From SAR324 cluster bacterium (lineage in GTDB: Bacteria; SAR324; NAC60-12), in assembly GCA_016764995.1 (NCBI GenBank), contig JAESQU010000043.1, forward strand, positions 1-35,502: a stretch of DNA of 35,502 nucleotides. Reading direction: 5' to 3'. A program made the translations under genes and the position numbers. The notes under the pieces are model-generated. The model was given only the letters and a program-made list of their open reading frames with translations. It was not told the DNA's origin and did not search any database. Position 1 is the stretch's first letter. Each line of letters opens with the position of its first letter. Shown in pieces: positions 17,248-25,050 of the stretch.

Positions 17248-18459
17248 ATGGAAAGATCATGGATGCAACCTTTAGCGCAATTACTGCGGGATAACAGGCA
17301 AATTGCCTTGGTTAGCGGAGCAAGACAGGTTGGAAAAACAACCTTGGCGCGACAACTGTTACTGGAGTTTAATTCAAAAGGCAACTATCTGAATTGGGAT
17401 GATGTAGATCATCGGGAAATGATTTTGAAGGGGCCGGACGCGATAATTCAATATTTGGGACTAGATCAAATTTTTCCGGAAAAACCTTTGCTGGTTCTGG
17501 ATGAACTCCACAAATACAAAGACTGGAAAATTTTTCTTAAAGGTTTTTTTGACCGTTATGAAAATGAGTTCAGTTTTCTTGTGACAGGAAGCGCGAGTCT
17601 CGATCAATACAGGAAAGGTGGCGACAGTTTGATGGGGCGTTATTTTTCTTATCGTCTGCATCCGCTTTCTATCCGTGAGTTAGCTGGAGAAGTGGATTCT
17701 GGAAAACTGTTGCAGTCTCCGATGCCATTGGATGCTGAAAAATTGAAAACACTCTGGCGTTTCGGAGGATTTCCGGAACCATTTTTACGGGGAAATGACC
17801 GTTTTATTAAACGCTGGCAGAATCTTCGTCAAGATCAGTTGCTGCGTGAAGATATACGTGACGCAACCTATATTCAGGAAATTCAACAGGTTCAACTTTT
17901 AGCAGTCCTACTCTGTAAACAAGCAGGAAAGGAAACAAAATACAGTACGTTGGCCCGTTCAATCAGGGTTTCTGTGGATAGTATCCGGCGTTGGTTGGAT
18001 GTTTTGGAAGCCTTTTATTATTGTTTTCGCATCCGTCCATGGCATAAAAATATCGCCACGTCACTTCGCAAAGAACCACGTACCTACCTGTGCGACTGGT
18101 CGATGATTCCGGACGCGGGACAAAGAGCGGAAAATTATGTAGCCTGCCATCTACTTAAAGCCACCCAATGGTGGAGTGATTTAGGACACGGTAATTTCGA
18201 TTTATTCTATCTTCGTACCAAAGAAGGAAAAGAAATTGATTTTTTGGTGACACGAGATCAAGTCCCGTGGTTTTTGCTGGAAGTTAAAAGTTCAAAGAAT
18301 GCTCCACTAAATCCAAATCTGAAATGGTTTCAGCAAAAAACTGGAGCAGAATTTGCGGTTCAAATTTATTTTGACGGAGAAGGAGAAAATGTAGATTGTT
18401 TTTCAGTGCATAAACCTGTTAAGGTCTCAGCAGTTTCACTATTGGGACAATTGGTTTGA
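17248..18459 (+). CDS. AAA_14/DUF4143 ATPase
   Basis: A 403-residue protein of the two-domain AAA_14 plus DUF4143 family. The N-terminal P-loop is VSGARQVGKTTLARQLL; Walker B is LLVLDELHKYKDWK; a TGSASLDQYRKGGDSLMGRY segment (sensor region) and the LHPLSIREL motif follow. The DUF4143 C-terminus has RVSVDSIRRWLDVLEAFYY (a winged-helix-like part) and a nuclease-like core, GKEIDFLVTRD with LLEVKSS. The catalytic-looking E/D...E-x-K pattern is intact. The role of this family is not settled; genes often behave as mobile accessory cargo. ATG 17248 is preceded by GGAG at a 6-base spacing and is preferred to ATG 17236, which lacks a site. A second family member is at 25051-26193. Confidence 0.87.
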   Translation: MERSWMQPLAQLLRDNRQIALVSGARQVGKTTLARQLLLEFNSKGNYLNWDDVDHREMILKGPDAIIQYLGLDQIFPEKPLLVLDELHKYKDWKIFLKGFFDRYENEFSFLVTGSASLDQYRKGGDSLMGRYFSYRLHPLSIRELAGEVDSGKLLQSPMPLDAEKLKTLWRFGGFPEPFLRGNDRFIKRWQNLRQDQLLREDIRDATYIQEIQQVQLLAVLLCKQAGKETKYSTLARSIRVSVDSIRRWLDVLEAFYYCFRIRPWHKNIATSLRKEPRTYLCDWSMIPDAGQRAENYVACHLLKATQWWSDLGHGNFDLFYLRTKEGKEIDFLVTRDQVPWFLLEVKSSKNAPLNPNLKWFQQKTGAEFAVQIYFDGEGENVDCFSVHKPVKVSAVSLLGQLV

Positions 18460-18607
18460 AAAATGGGACACTAAATTTGATTTGGTGCTTGAGGTATTAA
18501 GTGTAGAGAAAATTGAAGAGTTTACAAGGTGAAGTGATTAAAGTATGACAAAACACTCTGCAAAAATCAATTAAACCGCTTAGATCAACTTTAAGAAAAT
18601 GATTTTA

Positions 18608-19615
18608 CTAAATCAAAGGCAGGCGGTCGGTAGGATTCTTTTCTAAAAGTTGTCGGTCATGAAAGTAACGGATTGTGGTATTGGCGGAAGCATGGCGCGC
18701 GTAGGACTGAACTTTCTGTAAAGGTTCGCCCAACTCCAGTGCAAGTGTGATTGCGGTGTGCCGCAGATAATGCGCTGAAATATCTAAACCGACTGCTTTT
18801 CCCAATCGTGAGACAATGTCATTGATTCCTTTTCCTGACATTTGATGGCCGAGTGTACGGAAACCGAGTGAAGGAAAAACATGTGGAGAATCGATGTCGC
18901 TGCCCTGGAGTAACGTCCACCAGTCAGTTAATTCTTGATACAATTCCTGTCTTAGTTTGATCCTTTGCTCTTTACCACTTTTCGTCTGGCGTAGAACGGC
19001 GACGTGAAACGCACCATCCTGTACGATATCATCCCAACGCAAATCCGCCGCTTCGCCACGTCGCGCCGCGGTTAGATAAAGAAATTTCAGTACAAGTCCA
19101 TTTCGAAATCGCAGCAACCGCGCGGTGCGTACGTCGTATTCCATAACCTGATTTGCCTCTATCATGGCATTGAGCTGCGAAACCTGGAGCGCCCCTTTAC
19201 TGGTTGCCGTGTCAATTTTTTCCGCACGGATGATTGAGGCTTTGAAAGGATTTTGTTTAAGATAGCCAAACTCTGTCAGCACCTTGCAGACTTTACGCAA
19301 GGCACTCATGGTTTGGTTTATTGTGGATGCTTTTTTGCCCTGGGATTTCAAGTGGTTTTTGAATTCGAGCATCCGGAGAGGTTCGAAGTTCTCCATTTCT
19401 CGCAGCTCCTTGAGCTCTGCCCATTCCTGCAAATTTCGGAACGCACGCGCATAAGCACGTTGAGTATTGGCCGCATATTCGCCAAAAACTAGATTCAAAG
19501 CCTCACCTGGAGCAAGAGATGGTTTTTTAACAGCAACGGCTCCTGCTTCAGGATTTAGCGTTTCAGAATTTTGTTCTTCCACAGAAATAATTTTCATTCT
19601 ACTGTTTTTATTCAA
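18608..19615 (-). CDS. tyrosine recombinase/integrase (Xer-like)
   Basis: A 335-residue phage-integrase-family protein. Residues about 40-125 form the SAM-like core-binding domain (YAANTQRAYARAFRNLQEW, KKASTINQTMSALRKV). The catalytic domain carries the expected residues: R185 in TAARRGEAADLRW, a lysine at 212/215 in RQTKSGKEQRIKL, H282 and R285 in AHYLRHTAIT, H308 in YARHAS and Y317 in TTIRYFHD. It should therefore be active. It cuts and rejoins DNA through a 3'-phosphotyrosine. A charged N-terminal extension of about 35 residues precedes the core, so initiation at ATG 19597 is also possible. Its start overlaps the stop of the upstream TonB-like gene by 4 bases. No att site, integron attC or phage genes were found nearby. 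Confidence 0.88.
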   Translation of the reverse strand: MNKNSRMKIISVEEQNSETLNPEAGAVAVKKPSLAPGEALNLVFGEYAANTQRAYARAFRNLQEWAELKELREMENFEPLRMLEFKNHLKSQGKKASTINQTMSALRKVCKVLTEFGYLKQNPFKASIIRAEKIDTATSKGALQVSQLNAMIEANQVMEYDVRTARLLRFRNGLVLKFLYLTAARRGEAADLRWDDIVQDGAFHVAVLRQTKSGKEQRIKLRQELYQELTDWWTLLQGSDIDSPHVFPSLGFRTLGHQMSGKGINDIVSRLGKAVGLDISAHYLRHTAITLALELGEPLQKVQSYARHASANTTIRYFHDRQLLEKNPTDRLPLI

Positions 19616-20688
19616 GGCTGAATCAGTATTGTAACCACATAAGGTGGATGACGTATCAAAAGCTCCATCGGCGGAGGCAGTTTCAGCAAATCAACCGAAT
19701 TAAGAATTGAATGATCAAAATTTTCGGAACCGCTTGCTGTTAATAAACGTCTTTCAATCACCTTGCCAAATTTATCAATCTGCAGCCGTAATCGTGCTTT
19801 TAAGTTCTTGATGGAGCGATTACGGTTCTTTTGCCGAAAAAACATTAAATCTTTTTTGATTGTTTTCCAAATCAACTTATTGTAGCGTCTTTGGGCAATT
19901 TTGAATTGCAACTCTTCCAGCGGTAATTTGTCTTTCTGTTTCAGAATTACAGCGCTTTTGCTCAGCTCAGGTTTAGGCAAAATCTTTTTTGCGCTACTTT
20001 TTGCTTTTGGAGTGTCAGCAGTCATGCTTGCTGATTTCAAAGCAGCTAACTTTGAAAACGGCTGCGGATTTGTGTTCTCCACTGCCATTGGCGGCCGCAC
20101 GTAACTTTCCATCCTGAGCACGACATTTGTCAACCTTTCTTCCGGAGTCAATCCACAAAGTATGCAATCTTCATGTTTGACTCGCCACCGTCGATTTTCT
20201 CCAATCATGACCAGTGTCAGTCGTTGAATTTCCGGCCTGCTTGCTAATAAAAACAAACTTGTCCGTGGAAATGTGGAGTGTACTTTCAGCATACATTTTA
20301 GTTGCAAACAAGAACGTTGTTCAGCAGTCTGTTCCATTTTGTGCAACGCTATTTCAAAAGCGCTTTGACGGCTCAAATCAAAGTTTCGTGCTAATTCGTT
20401 CCGTAAATTTTGAAGCAAGATTTGTTCCGAAAATCCTGGTGCAGAAGCTGAGTTTAATCCCATAACCACCGCACGTGGTTTGAAATCTTGTGGCCAAACT
20501 AATGTTGTTTGTGAAATGAAAAACAGCGCGCTCAGTATTGAAAAGATAGAGAACTGAAAAGAACGACTAGGGAAGTTAGCAGTGCACACAGAAAAGCCAA
20601 AATATTGAGAAAGGTAATCAACGAGACGGCCTTTTGTTATACAGTTGTGCAACAAATATGGCAAGAAGATGCAGAAAATTAGTAACAA
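19612..20688 (-). CDS. exported protein with TonB C-terminal domain
   Basis: Up to 358 residues. The C-terminal 65 residues (RLRLQIDKFGKVIERRLLTASGS, FDHSILNSVDLLKLPPPMEL, YVVTILIQP) form a TonB/TolA-type domain. The middle carries two cysteine pairs (SCLQLKC and DCILC), likely disulfides in a periplasmic domain, followed by a lysine/proline-rich linker (about 215-255). The open frame starts at TTG 20688, but the more likely start is GTG 20589, which gives a basic then hydrophobic signal sequence (SIFSILSALFFISQTTLVW). No Shine-Dalgarno resolves this. TonB-C domains transmit force or contact outer-membrane proteins; no ExbBD is adjacent, and the stator-like genes at 30781 are distant. It is coupled to the recombinase gene by a 4-base overlap. 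Specific function unknown. Confidence 0.72.
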   Translation of the reverse strand: MLLIFCIFLPYLLHNCITKGRLVDYLSQYFGFSVCTANFPSRSFQFSIFSILSALFFISQTTLVWPQDFKPRAVVMGLNSASAPGFSEQILLQNLRNELARNFDLSRQSAFEIALHKMEQTAEQRSCLQLKCMLKVHSTFPRTSLFLLASRPEIQRLTLVMIGENRRWRVKHEDCILCGLTPEERLTNVVLRMESYVRPPMAVENTNPQPFSKLAALKSASMTADTPKAKSSAKKILPKPELSKSAVILKQKDKLPLEELQFKIAQRRYNKLIWKTIKKDLMFFRQKNRNRSIKNLKARLRLQIDKFGKVIERRLLTASGSENFDHSILNSVDLLKLPPPMELLIRHPPYVVTILIQP

Positions 20689-20711
20689 CTTAGCATCCTA
20701 TTTAGGGCTTA

Positions 20712-20763
20712 CTGAAAATATTTTTCTATTGTCATCCAGGACTTGATCCGGGATCCAGATTTC
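20712..20763 (+). repeat. inverted repeat C bracketing the ynj operon, left copy
   Basis: It reads CTGAAAATATTTTTCTATTG, TCATCCAGGACTTGATCCGG and GATCCAGATTTC. The right copy at 24990-25040 has nearly the same sequence on the opposite strand. The core GTCATCC-GGACTTGAT-C-GGGATCCAG is shared with repeat B. The copy runs into the stop codon of the ATPase gene. Confidence 0.75.
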
Positions 20764-21394
20764 AAAGCCGGTTGAGTGCAAGAATATCTCCGCCCGCAGC
20801 CTCCGCATCAATCGGATCATGGGTTACGAGTAAGGTAGGAAGTTGTTTTTTTTCTGCATGAGCAAAAACCAAATTTCGGAAGCGCCCACGCAGTTCCTGA
20901 TCAAGTTTGGAAAAGGGTTCGTCGAGCAGCAAGGCTTCCGGTTCAGCCAGCAAGGTGCGCATCAACGCAACTCTTGCCCGTTGTCCGCCGGATAGACTTG
21001 CGGGATCTCTTGCGGACATTCCGGACAGTTCAATTTCTTCCAGCGCTAGTTCTATTTTTTCTCCACGTTCCGTCCGCTTAATCTTTTGAGGCAGGGCAAA
21101 AGCCAGATTTTCTCCTACAGACAAATGCGGAAATAGCAGATCATCTTGAAACAAAATCCCCAGTTTTCGTTCATGTGGACTGACTTCATTCAACTCCCTT
21201 CCGTTCAACCAAATCTTTCCGGAAGTTTGAAAAATGGCCGGAAGTGTTCCGCACAAATGGGACAGCAAACTGGATTTTCCACATCCACTGGGTCCCATCA
21301 TAGTCGTAACATGTCCCCCCTTCACTTCAAGGTTGAGTGCGCGGAACAGCGGTTTGCCGTCTATTTTCAGAGAAATGTTTTCTAGTTTTAACAT
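20762..21394 (-). CDS. ynjD: ABC transporter ATP-binding protein (YnjD)
   Basis: A 210-residue ABC ATPase with all motifs: Walker A MGPSGCGKSSLL, Q-loop LFQDDLLFPHLSVGENLAFAL, signature LSGGQRARVALMR, Walker B ALLLDEPFSKLD and the switch histidine in LLVTHDP. It energises the permease encoded immediately upstream (8-base gap). Length is short, as in E. coli YnjD and ThiQ-like proteins, with no regulatory C-terminal domain. The surrounding binding protein and two-module permease support YnjD over ThiQ. The stop codon overlaps repeat C. Confidence 0.87.
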   Translation of the reverse strand: MLKLENISLKIDGKPLFRALNLEVKGGHVTTMMGPSGCGKSSLLSHLCGTLPAIFQTSGKIWLNGRELNEVSPHERKLGILFQDDLLFPHLSVGENLAFALPQKIKRTERGEKIELALEEIELSGMSARDPASLSGGQRARVALMRTLLAEPEALLLDEPFSKLDQELRGRFRNLVFAHAEKKQLPTLLVTHDPIDAEAAGGDILALNRL

Positions 21395-21402
21395 TTTTTA
21401 AT

Positions 21403-23133
21403 TTATGTCAGAGCAGCGCGGTTCCGGAAACGCCAGCGTGGAATGGCTAAGGCCATCAAAAGCGCGATCCACGGAAACAGAGCCTGCAAGAATCCGTAAA
21501 CACCAATCACACGCCGGTCTGCGCCCGCGGCATAACTCACGGCTTCAGTGGTGAGTGTGACGAAGCGTCCTCCTCCTGCGAACAGAGTTGGCAAATACTG
21601 TGCGACGCTGACGGCAAATCCGATAGCCGACGCAACGAGCAGTGGTTTCAAAAGCAAAGGCAGTTTTATACGGAACAAAATCCTCAACGGAGAAGCGCCC
21701 AAACATTGTCCGATCTGTGGAAAACGCGCATCCAGGTTACGCCATGGATCTGCCAGTGTAAGAAAAATATATGGTAAAACAAACAGTAAATGACTCCAAA
21801 CGAGCAACAGAAATGTGCCGTCCATTTCAAGTCGTACCGCTAAAATTTGGATGCCGAGTAAAAATGTTGCCTGCGGAATCAACAAGGGCAAATAAAGCAG
21901 CCACTGCGAACGAAATGAAAATCTGACCCGCCGCCACTGCTCATTTTCCAAACAACCCACTACTAAAAAAAGTGCAATCACTGCCGCAATCACCCCAACT
22001 TCCAGAGTCGTGAACGCGGTTTCACGCAAACTGTTCCAGTGCCTTTCCCAATTCCGCTGTGTCCAAATCTGCGGCAAAACATGAGGATACGGCCAACGCA
22101 AACTTAAAGACCAAAATGCCAAACCCAACACACTGAAAAATGCTGTTCCGAGTAAAAGAAAACCGCTCATTGCCGCAAGTTTGTTTGCTTCGTTTCCGGA
22201 ACCACGTTTGCCGTTTGAAAGCCAGTTCCGCCATTTAATTAAGAGCAACCACTCTGAAACACGCCAAAAAATCAGTGATGCCATTGTGAGTCCCAAAAGC
22301 AAAACCGCACCAGCTGATGCCAAAAAACGAAATGACAAATCCGGATTGTCGATCCAGCGTAAAATCAGCACCGCAAGCGTTGGTGGTGTGGTGGGCCCCA
22401 GGATCAATGCCACATCAACGACAGACAGAGAAAACGCCAGTACCGCAAAAACAGGTAACCGAATCAAGGGATAAACCTGCGGCAAAACCAGTTTCAGCCA
22501 ACTGCGGAAATTCCCATAACCCAGAGATTGTCCGATGCGAAGGTATTCCCGCGCACGGATTTGAGGCAAGGCGGCAAGAATCATCAGCAGCAAATATGGT
22601 GTTTCTTTTAAGACTAATCCGAAAATCAAACTCAGACCAAAAGGATCTTGTACTGTCACCAATTCAGGTGGTGTTTCCCATCCCAGCACCAGCAGAGAAA
22701 ACCAGCGAATAATCCAACCGCTTGGTGCAATTAAAAACGCCAACCCCAAGGCAATTGCCGCATGAGGTACCGCGATCAAAGGAATCAAACCTCGTCGCAC
22801 AATTACAAATAAACGGTTTATTTTATTATTATTATTTCCGGAAAGACTTTCGCGCGAAAGCATTGCGGCCAGTAGAATTGCCAAAGACAAGGAAATTAAT
22901 GTTGCGGCAATTCCAGAAAAAAGAGTCAGCCAGACTGAATACGGAAGCGCCGGATGTTCGAGCAATTGGCGGAAAATATCAAAATGAAATTGATTTCCGC
23001 CCAGGTCAGGAAAGTAGCCCAGGGCCGGAAGCAGGACGCCGAATAGTCCTGCCGAAATGGGAAGCAGAAACAGAAGTTTGGTGAGAATGGGGAAAGCAGG
23101 AAGGAAACTCACTGCCCGTAGCGTCGTTGCCAT
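21403..23133 (-). CDS. ynjC: ABC transporter permease, two fused modules (YnjC)
   Basis: A 576-residue membrane protein with about 12 helices in two homologous halves, split near residue 310 by a basic linker (NWLSNGKRGSGNEANK). Each half carries an EAA-type cytoplasmic loop for docking the ATPase: EYLRIGQSLGYGNFRSWLKLVLPQ in the first and GQCLGASPLRILFRIKLPL in the second. This is the arrangement of E. coli YnjC and of ThiP. Its first 25 bases overlap the end of the binding-protein gene, so the two are translationally coupled. The substrate of YnjBCD systems is not established. Confidence 0.87.
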   Translation of the reverse strand: MATTLRAVSFLPAFPILTKLLFLLPISAGLFGVLLPALGYFPDLGGNQFHFDIFRQLLEHPALPYSVWLTLFSGIAATLISLSLAILLAAMLSRESLSGNNNNKINRLFVIVRRGLIPLIAVPHAAIALGLAFLIAPSGWIIRWFSLLVLGWETPPELVTVQDPFGLSLIFGLVLKETPYLLLMILAALPQIRAREYLRIGQSLGYGNFRSWLKLVLPQVYPLIRLPVFAVLAFSLSVVDVALILGPTTPPTLAVLILRWIDNPDLSFRFLASAGAVLLLGLTMASLIFWRVSEWLLLIKWRNWLSNGKRGSGNEANKLAAMSGFLLLGTAFFSVLGLAFWSLSLRWPYPHVLPQIWTQRNWERHWNSLRETAFTTLEVGVIAAVIALFLVVGCLENEQWRRVRFSFRSQWLLYLPLLIPQATFLLGIQILAVRLEMDGTFLLLVWSHLLFVLPYIFLTLADPWRNLDARFPQIGQCLGASPLRILFRIKLPLLLKPLLVASAIGFAVSVAQYLPTLFAGGGRFVTLTTEAVSYAAGADRRVIGVYGFLQALFPWIALLMALAIPRWRFRNRAALT

Positions 23134-24359
23134 TCTGCGTCAAGTTGGTTTTTCCAATCCGGATGCGGATTCGGCTGAGTTGGTCCGAGTTTTTCCGGTG
23201 CTAAAGTTGCAATTCCGAGCGGCAACGATTTGAATTTTTGCTGATCCTGCGCAGCAAGTTTTGCGATTGACAGAACCGTACTGTCCCCCCAGATTTGCGG
23301 ATTTTGTTTTTGCATTTGTGCTTCCGGACTCAAAAGGAAATTTGCCACAATCATCGCACCTTCACTTGATCCGGAATTGAAAGGAATTGCGACAAAGTGT
23401 GTGTTACCGATCGTACCTTTTTTCAGCACAAAAGTTCGGGCGCTTTCCGGAAGAGAACCATTGGCAATGGCCGCAGAAGTCGCGGATGGATTAAACGAAA
23501 GCGCGATGTCGAGTTCACTGTCGTTGAGCATTTGCTGCTGAACGGAACTGCTGGCAGGAAAACTTTTTCCGGAACGCCAAAGCAGCGGATGCAGCTGATT
23601 CAGATAATTCCAAAGCTGAGCAGTGGTTTTGGTAAACGCCGCTTTGCTTTTTACGGAATGATTCAGTACTTCCGGATTTTCAGTCAACTCAATCAGCGCC
23701 TGCATAAGAAAAGTAGAACCGAGAAAATCAGTCACGTGCGGATAGCTAAAGCGTCCCGGATGCCTTTCGGACCACTGCAGCAGTTCCGGAATACTTTTTG
23801 GCGTTTCGGAAACTCGTGCTGAGTCATAAACAAAGTTGAATTTAGCCATCCCCCACGGCGCCTCGTAACCGTCAACTGGCACATGAAAATCAATCAGCGT
23901 CGTTGGTTTTCCTTTGAAATCAACCAATTTGAAATTTGGGAGATTTTCCGTAAATGGTCCGTAAAGCAATTCGTTTTCCTTCATTTTGGCGAAATTCTCA
24001 CCATTGATCCAGATCAAATCAACCGAACCATTGTTGGTGCGTCCCGCAGCTTTTTCCGCTAAAACCCTTGAAACTGCGTCAGCGGTGCTTGCAAGTTTGA
24101 CGTGTTTGAGAATCACGCCGTGATCGTCTTTGACTCTACTTCCTACCCAGCTGATATAGGCATTGATTTCTTCGGAACCGCCCCAGGCGTTCCAGTAAAC
24201 GGTTTGTCCTTTGGCTTTTTTGGTGATGTCCTCCCACGAATTCCCGTAGGCGGAAAAACTAGTGAGTAGCAAAAAAATTATTGTAATAATTAAATAATAT
24301 AGCGGTTTTGCAGTAGTTCCGGATTTGGTGGAAGAAATTGTATTGAAATTAATATTCAT
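23109..24359 (-). CDS. ynjB: ABC transporter periplasmic binding protein (YnjB)
   Basis: A 416-residue exported binding protein. A long N-terminal region ends in a hydrophobic signal segment (about 22-40, YYLIITIIFLLLTSFSAYG). The mature part begins SWEDITKKAKGQTVYWNAWGGSEEINAYI, the hallmark of YnjB, followed by VDLIWINGENFAKMKENELLYGPF, APWGMAKFNFVYDS, FSYPHVTDFLGSTFLMQAL and a C-terminal WKNQLDAEWQRRY. It captures an unknown solute for the downstream permease and ATPase. No clear Shine-Dalgarno precedes ATG 24359. A 54-codon membrane-protein gene lies 47 bases upstream on the same strand and may be the first gene of the operon. Confidence 0.87.
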   Translation of the reverse strand: MNINFNTISSTKSGTTAKPLYYLIITIIFLLLTSFSAYGNSWEDITKKAKGQTVYWNAWGGSEEINAYISWVGSRVKDDHGVILKHVKLASTADAVSRVLAEKAAGRTNNGSVDLIWINGENFAKMKENELLYGPFTENLPNFKLVDFKGKPTTLIDFHVPVDGYEAPWGMAKFNFVYDSARVSETPKSIPELLQWSERHPGRFSYPHVTDFLGSTFLMQALIELTENPEVLNHSVKSKAAFTKTTAQLWNYLNQLHPLLWRSGKSFPASSSVQQQMLNDSELDIALSFNPSATSAAIANGSLPESARTFVLKKGTIGNTHFVAIPFNSGSSEGAMIVANFLLSPEAQMQKQNPQIWGDSTVLSIAKLAAQDQQKFKSLPLGIATLAPEKLGPTQPNPHPDWKNQLDAEWQRRYGQ

Positions 24360-24406
24360 CTGAGTTTTGAATGAGAAAAGTTAAAAAGGAAATGAACTGC
24401 AAAGCA

Positions 24407-24571
24407 TTATTGCATAAGCGAGTCTCGACTCTTTTGAGATAAAGGCGAAACGCTTTTAAGTAAAATATTTTCATAGGATTCTCTGTCAAGAGTACTCCAG
24501 ATATAAGCCGGAAGTGTAACTGCAACAAAGATTATCAAGACCCACATAATTGCTTTAAGCAGTCCATGCAT
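24407..24571 (-). CDS. 54-residue single-pass membrane protein
   Basis: The minus strand from ATG 24571 encodes 54 residues: MHGLLKAIMWVLIIFVAVTL (a membrane helix at about 4-20), PAYIWSTLDRES and a polar tail KSVSPLSQKSRDSLMQ. The pattern of one helix, aromatic border and charged tail looks like a genuine small protein. No strong Shine-Dalgarno is visible. It lies 47 bases upstream of ynjB in the same direction, inside the inverted repeats that bracket the ynj operon, so it may be a transporter-associated small protein; that link is inferred. No family was recognised. Confidence 0.5.
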   Translation of the reverse strand: MHGLLKAIMWVLIIFVAVTLPAYIWSTLDRESYENILLKSVSPLSQKSRDSLMQ

Positions 24572-24650
24572 GTTAATCTTTCAGCAAAGGTTCATCCGGA
24601 AATTGCTAGATAATCTTGACGGCATCACAAAAGTCTGTAATCCGCGATTT

Positions 24651-24741
24651 GTCATTTCGACCGTAGGGAGAAATCTTAATGATATTATAGTGGTAACTTT
24701 TACAAGATTTCTCGCTTCGTAAGCAATGACACGGTTTTAGG
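24651..24741 (-). repeat. dispersed repeat family A, full copy
   Basis: GTCATTTCGACCGTAGGGAG at the left and CGCTTCGTAAGCAATGAC at the right form imperfect inverted arms. The outer flank ACGGTTTTAGG also occurs, inverted, at 8862. It aligns with 7657-7735 on the opposite strand. The two arms could fold into a long hairpin if transcribed. Confidence 0.7.
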
Positions 24742-24989
24742 ACTTTCCATATCGGCATCGATCTTCAGCAGATTGGCAGCATGTGAGTTGCGTTTCCACT
24801 GATTTTGTAGTCGAACACTAGAGATAATTATTACAAAACTGAATGGCCAATATGTTGAATGAAAATGAAGTAAAAGAAAAGATTATAACTCTGCTTTCCG
24901 GAATGCAGTGCGCAACTCTCTGCCTTCCTGCAAAAGCGTAGTAACTGAATCCAGGTGAATGTCCGCAATTCTTGTTCTCAACAGGATTC
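24742..24989. other. gene-free stretch upstream of the ynj operon
   Basis: No gene can be supported. A short plus-strand frame (24843-24944, MLNENEVKEKIITLLSGMQC) looks faintly protein-like but ends after 33 residues and lacks a ribosome-binding site; it could be a fragment. The operon promoter was not located with confidence. Confidence 0.35.
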
Positions 24990-25040
24990 GAAATCTGGAT
25001 CCCAGATCAAGTCCGGGATGAGAAAAGAAAATATTTTCAG
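24990..25040 (-). repeat. inverted repeat C bracketing the ynj operon, right copy
   Basis: On the minus strand it reads CTGAAAATATTTTCTTTTCT, CATCCCGGACTTGATCTGGG and ATCCAGATTTC, matching the copy at 20712-20763 in opposite orientation. It ends 11 bases before the stop of the DUF4143 gene at 25051. Confidence 0.75.
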
Positions 25041-25050
25041 GGATCAAAGT

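Noticed and set aside
18430-18532. Open frame reading WFEKWDTKFDLVLEVLSVEK just after the first DUF4143 gene
   Set aside because: It looks protein-like but has no start, overlaps the ATPase end in another frame and is too short to assign.
24843-24944. Short frame MLNENEVKEKIITLLSGMQC
   Set aside because: Only 33 residues, no ribosome-binding site and no recognised family, although it could be a fragment of a longer lost gene.
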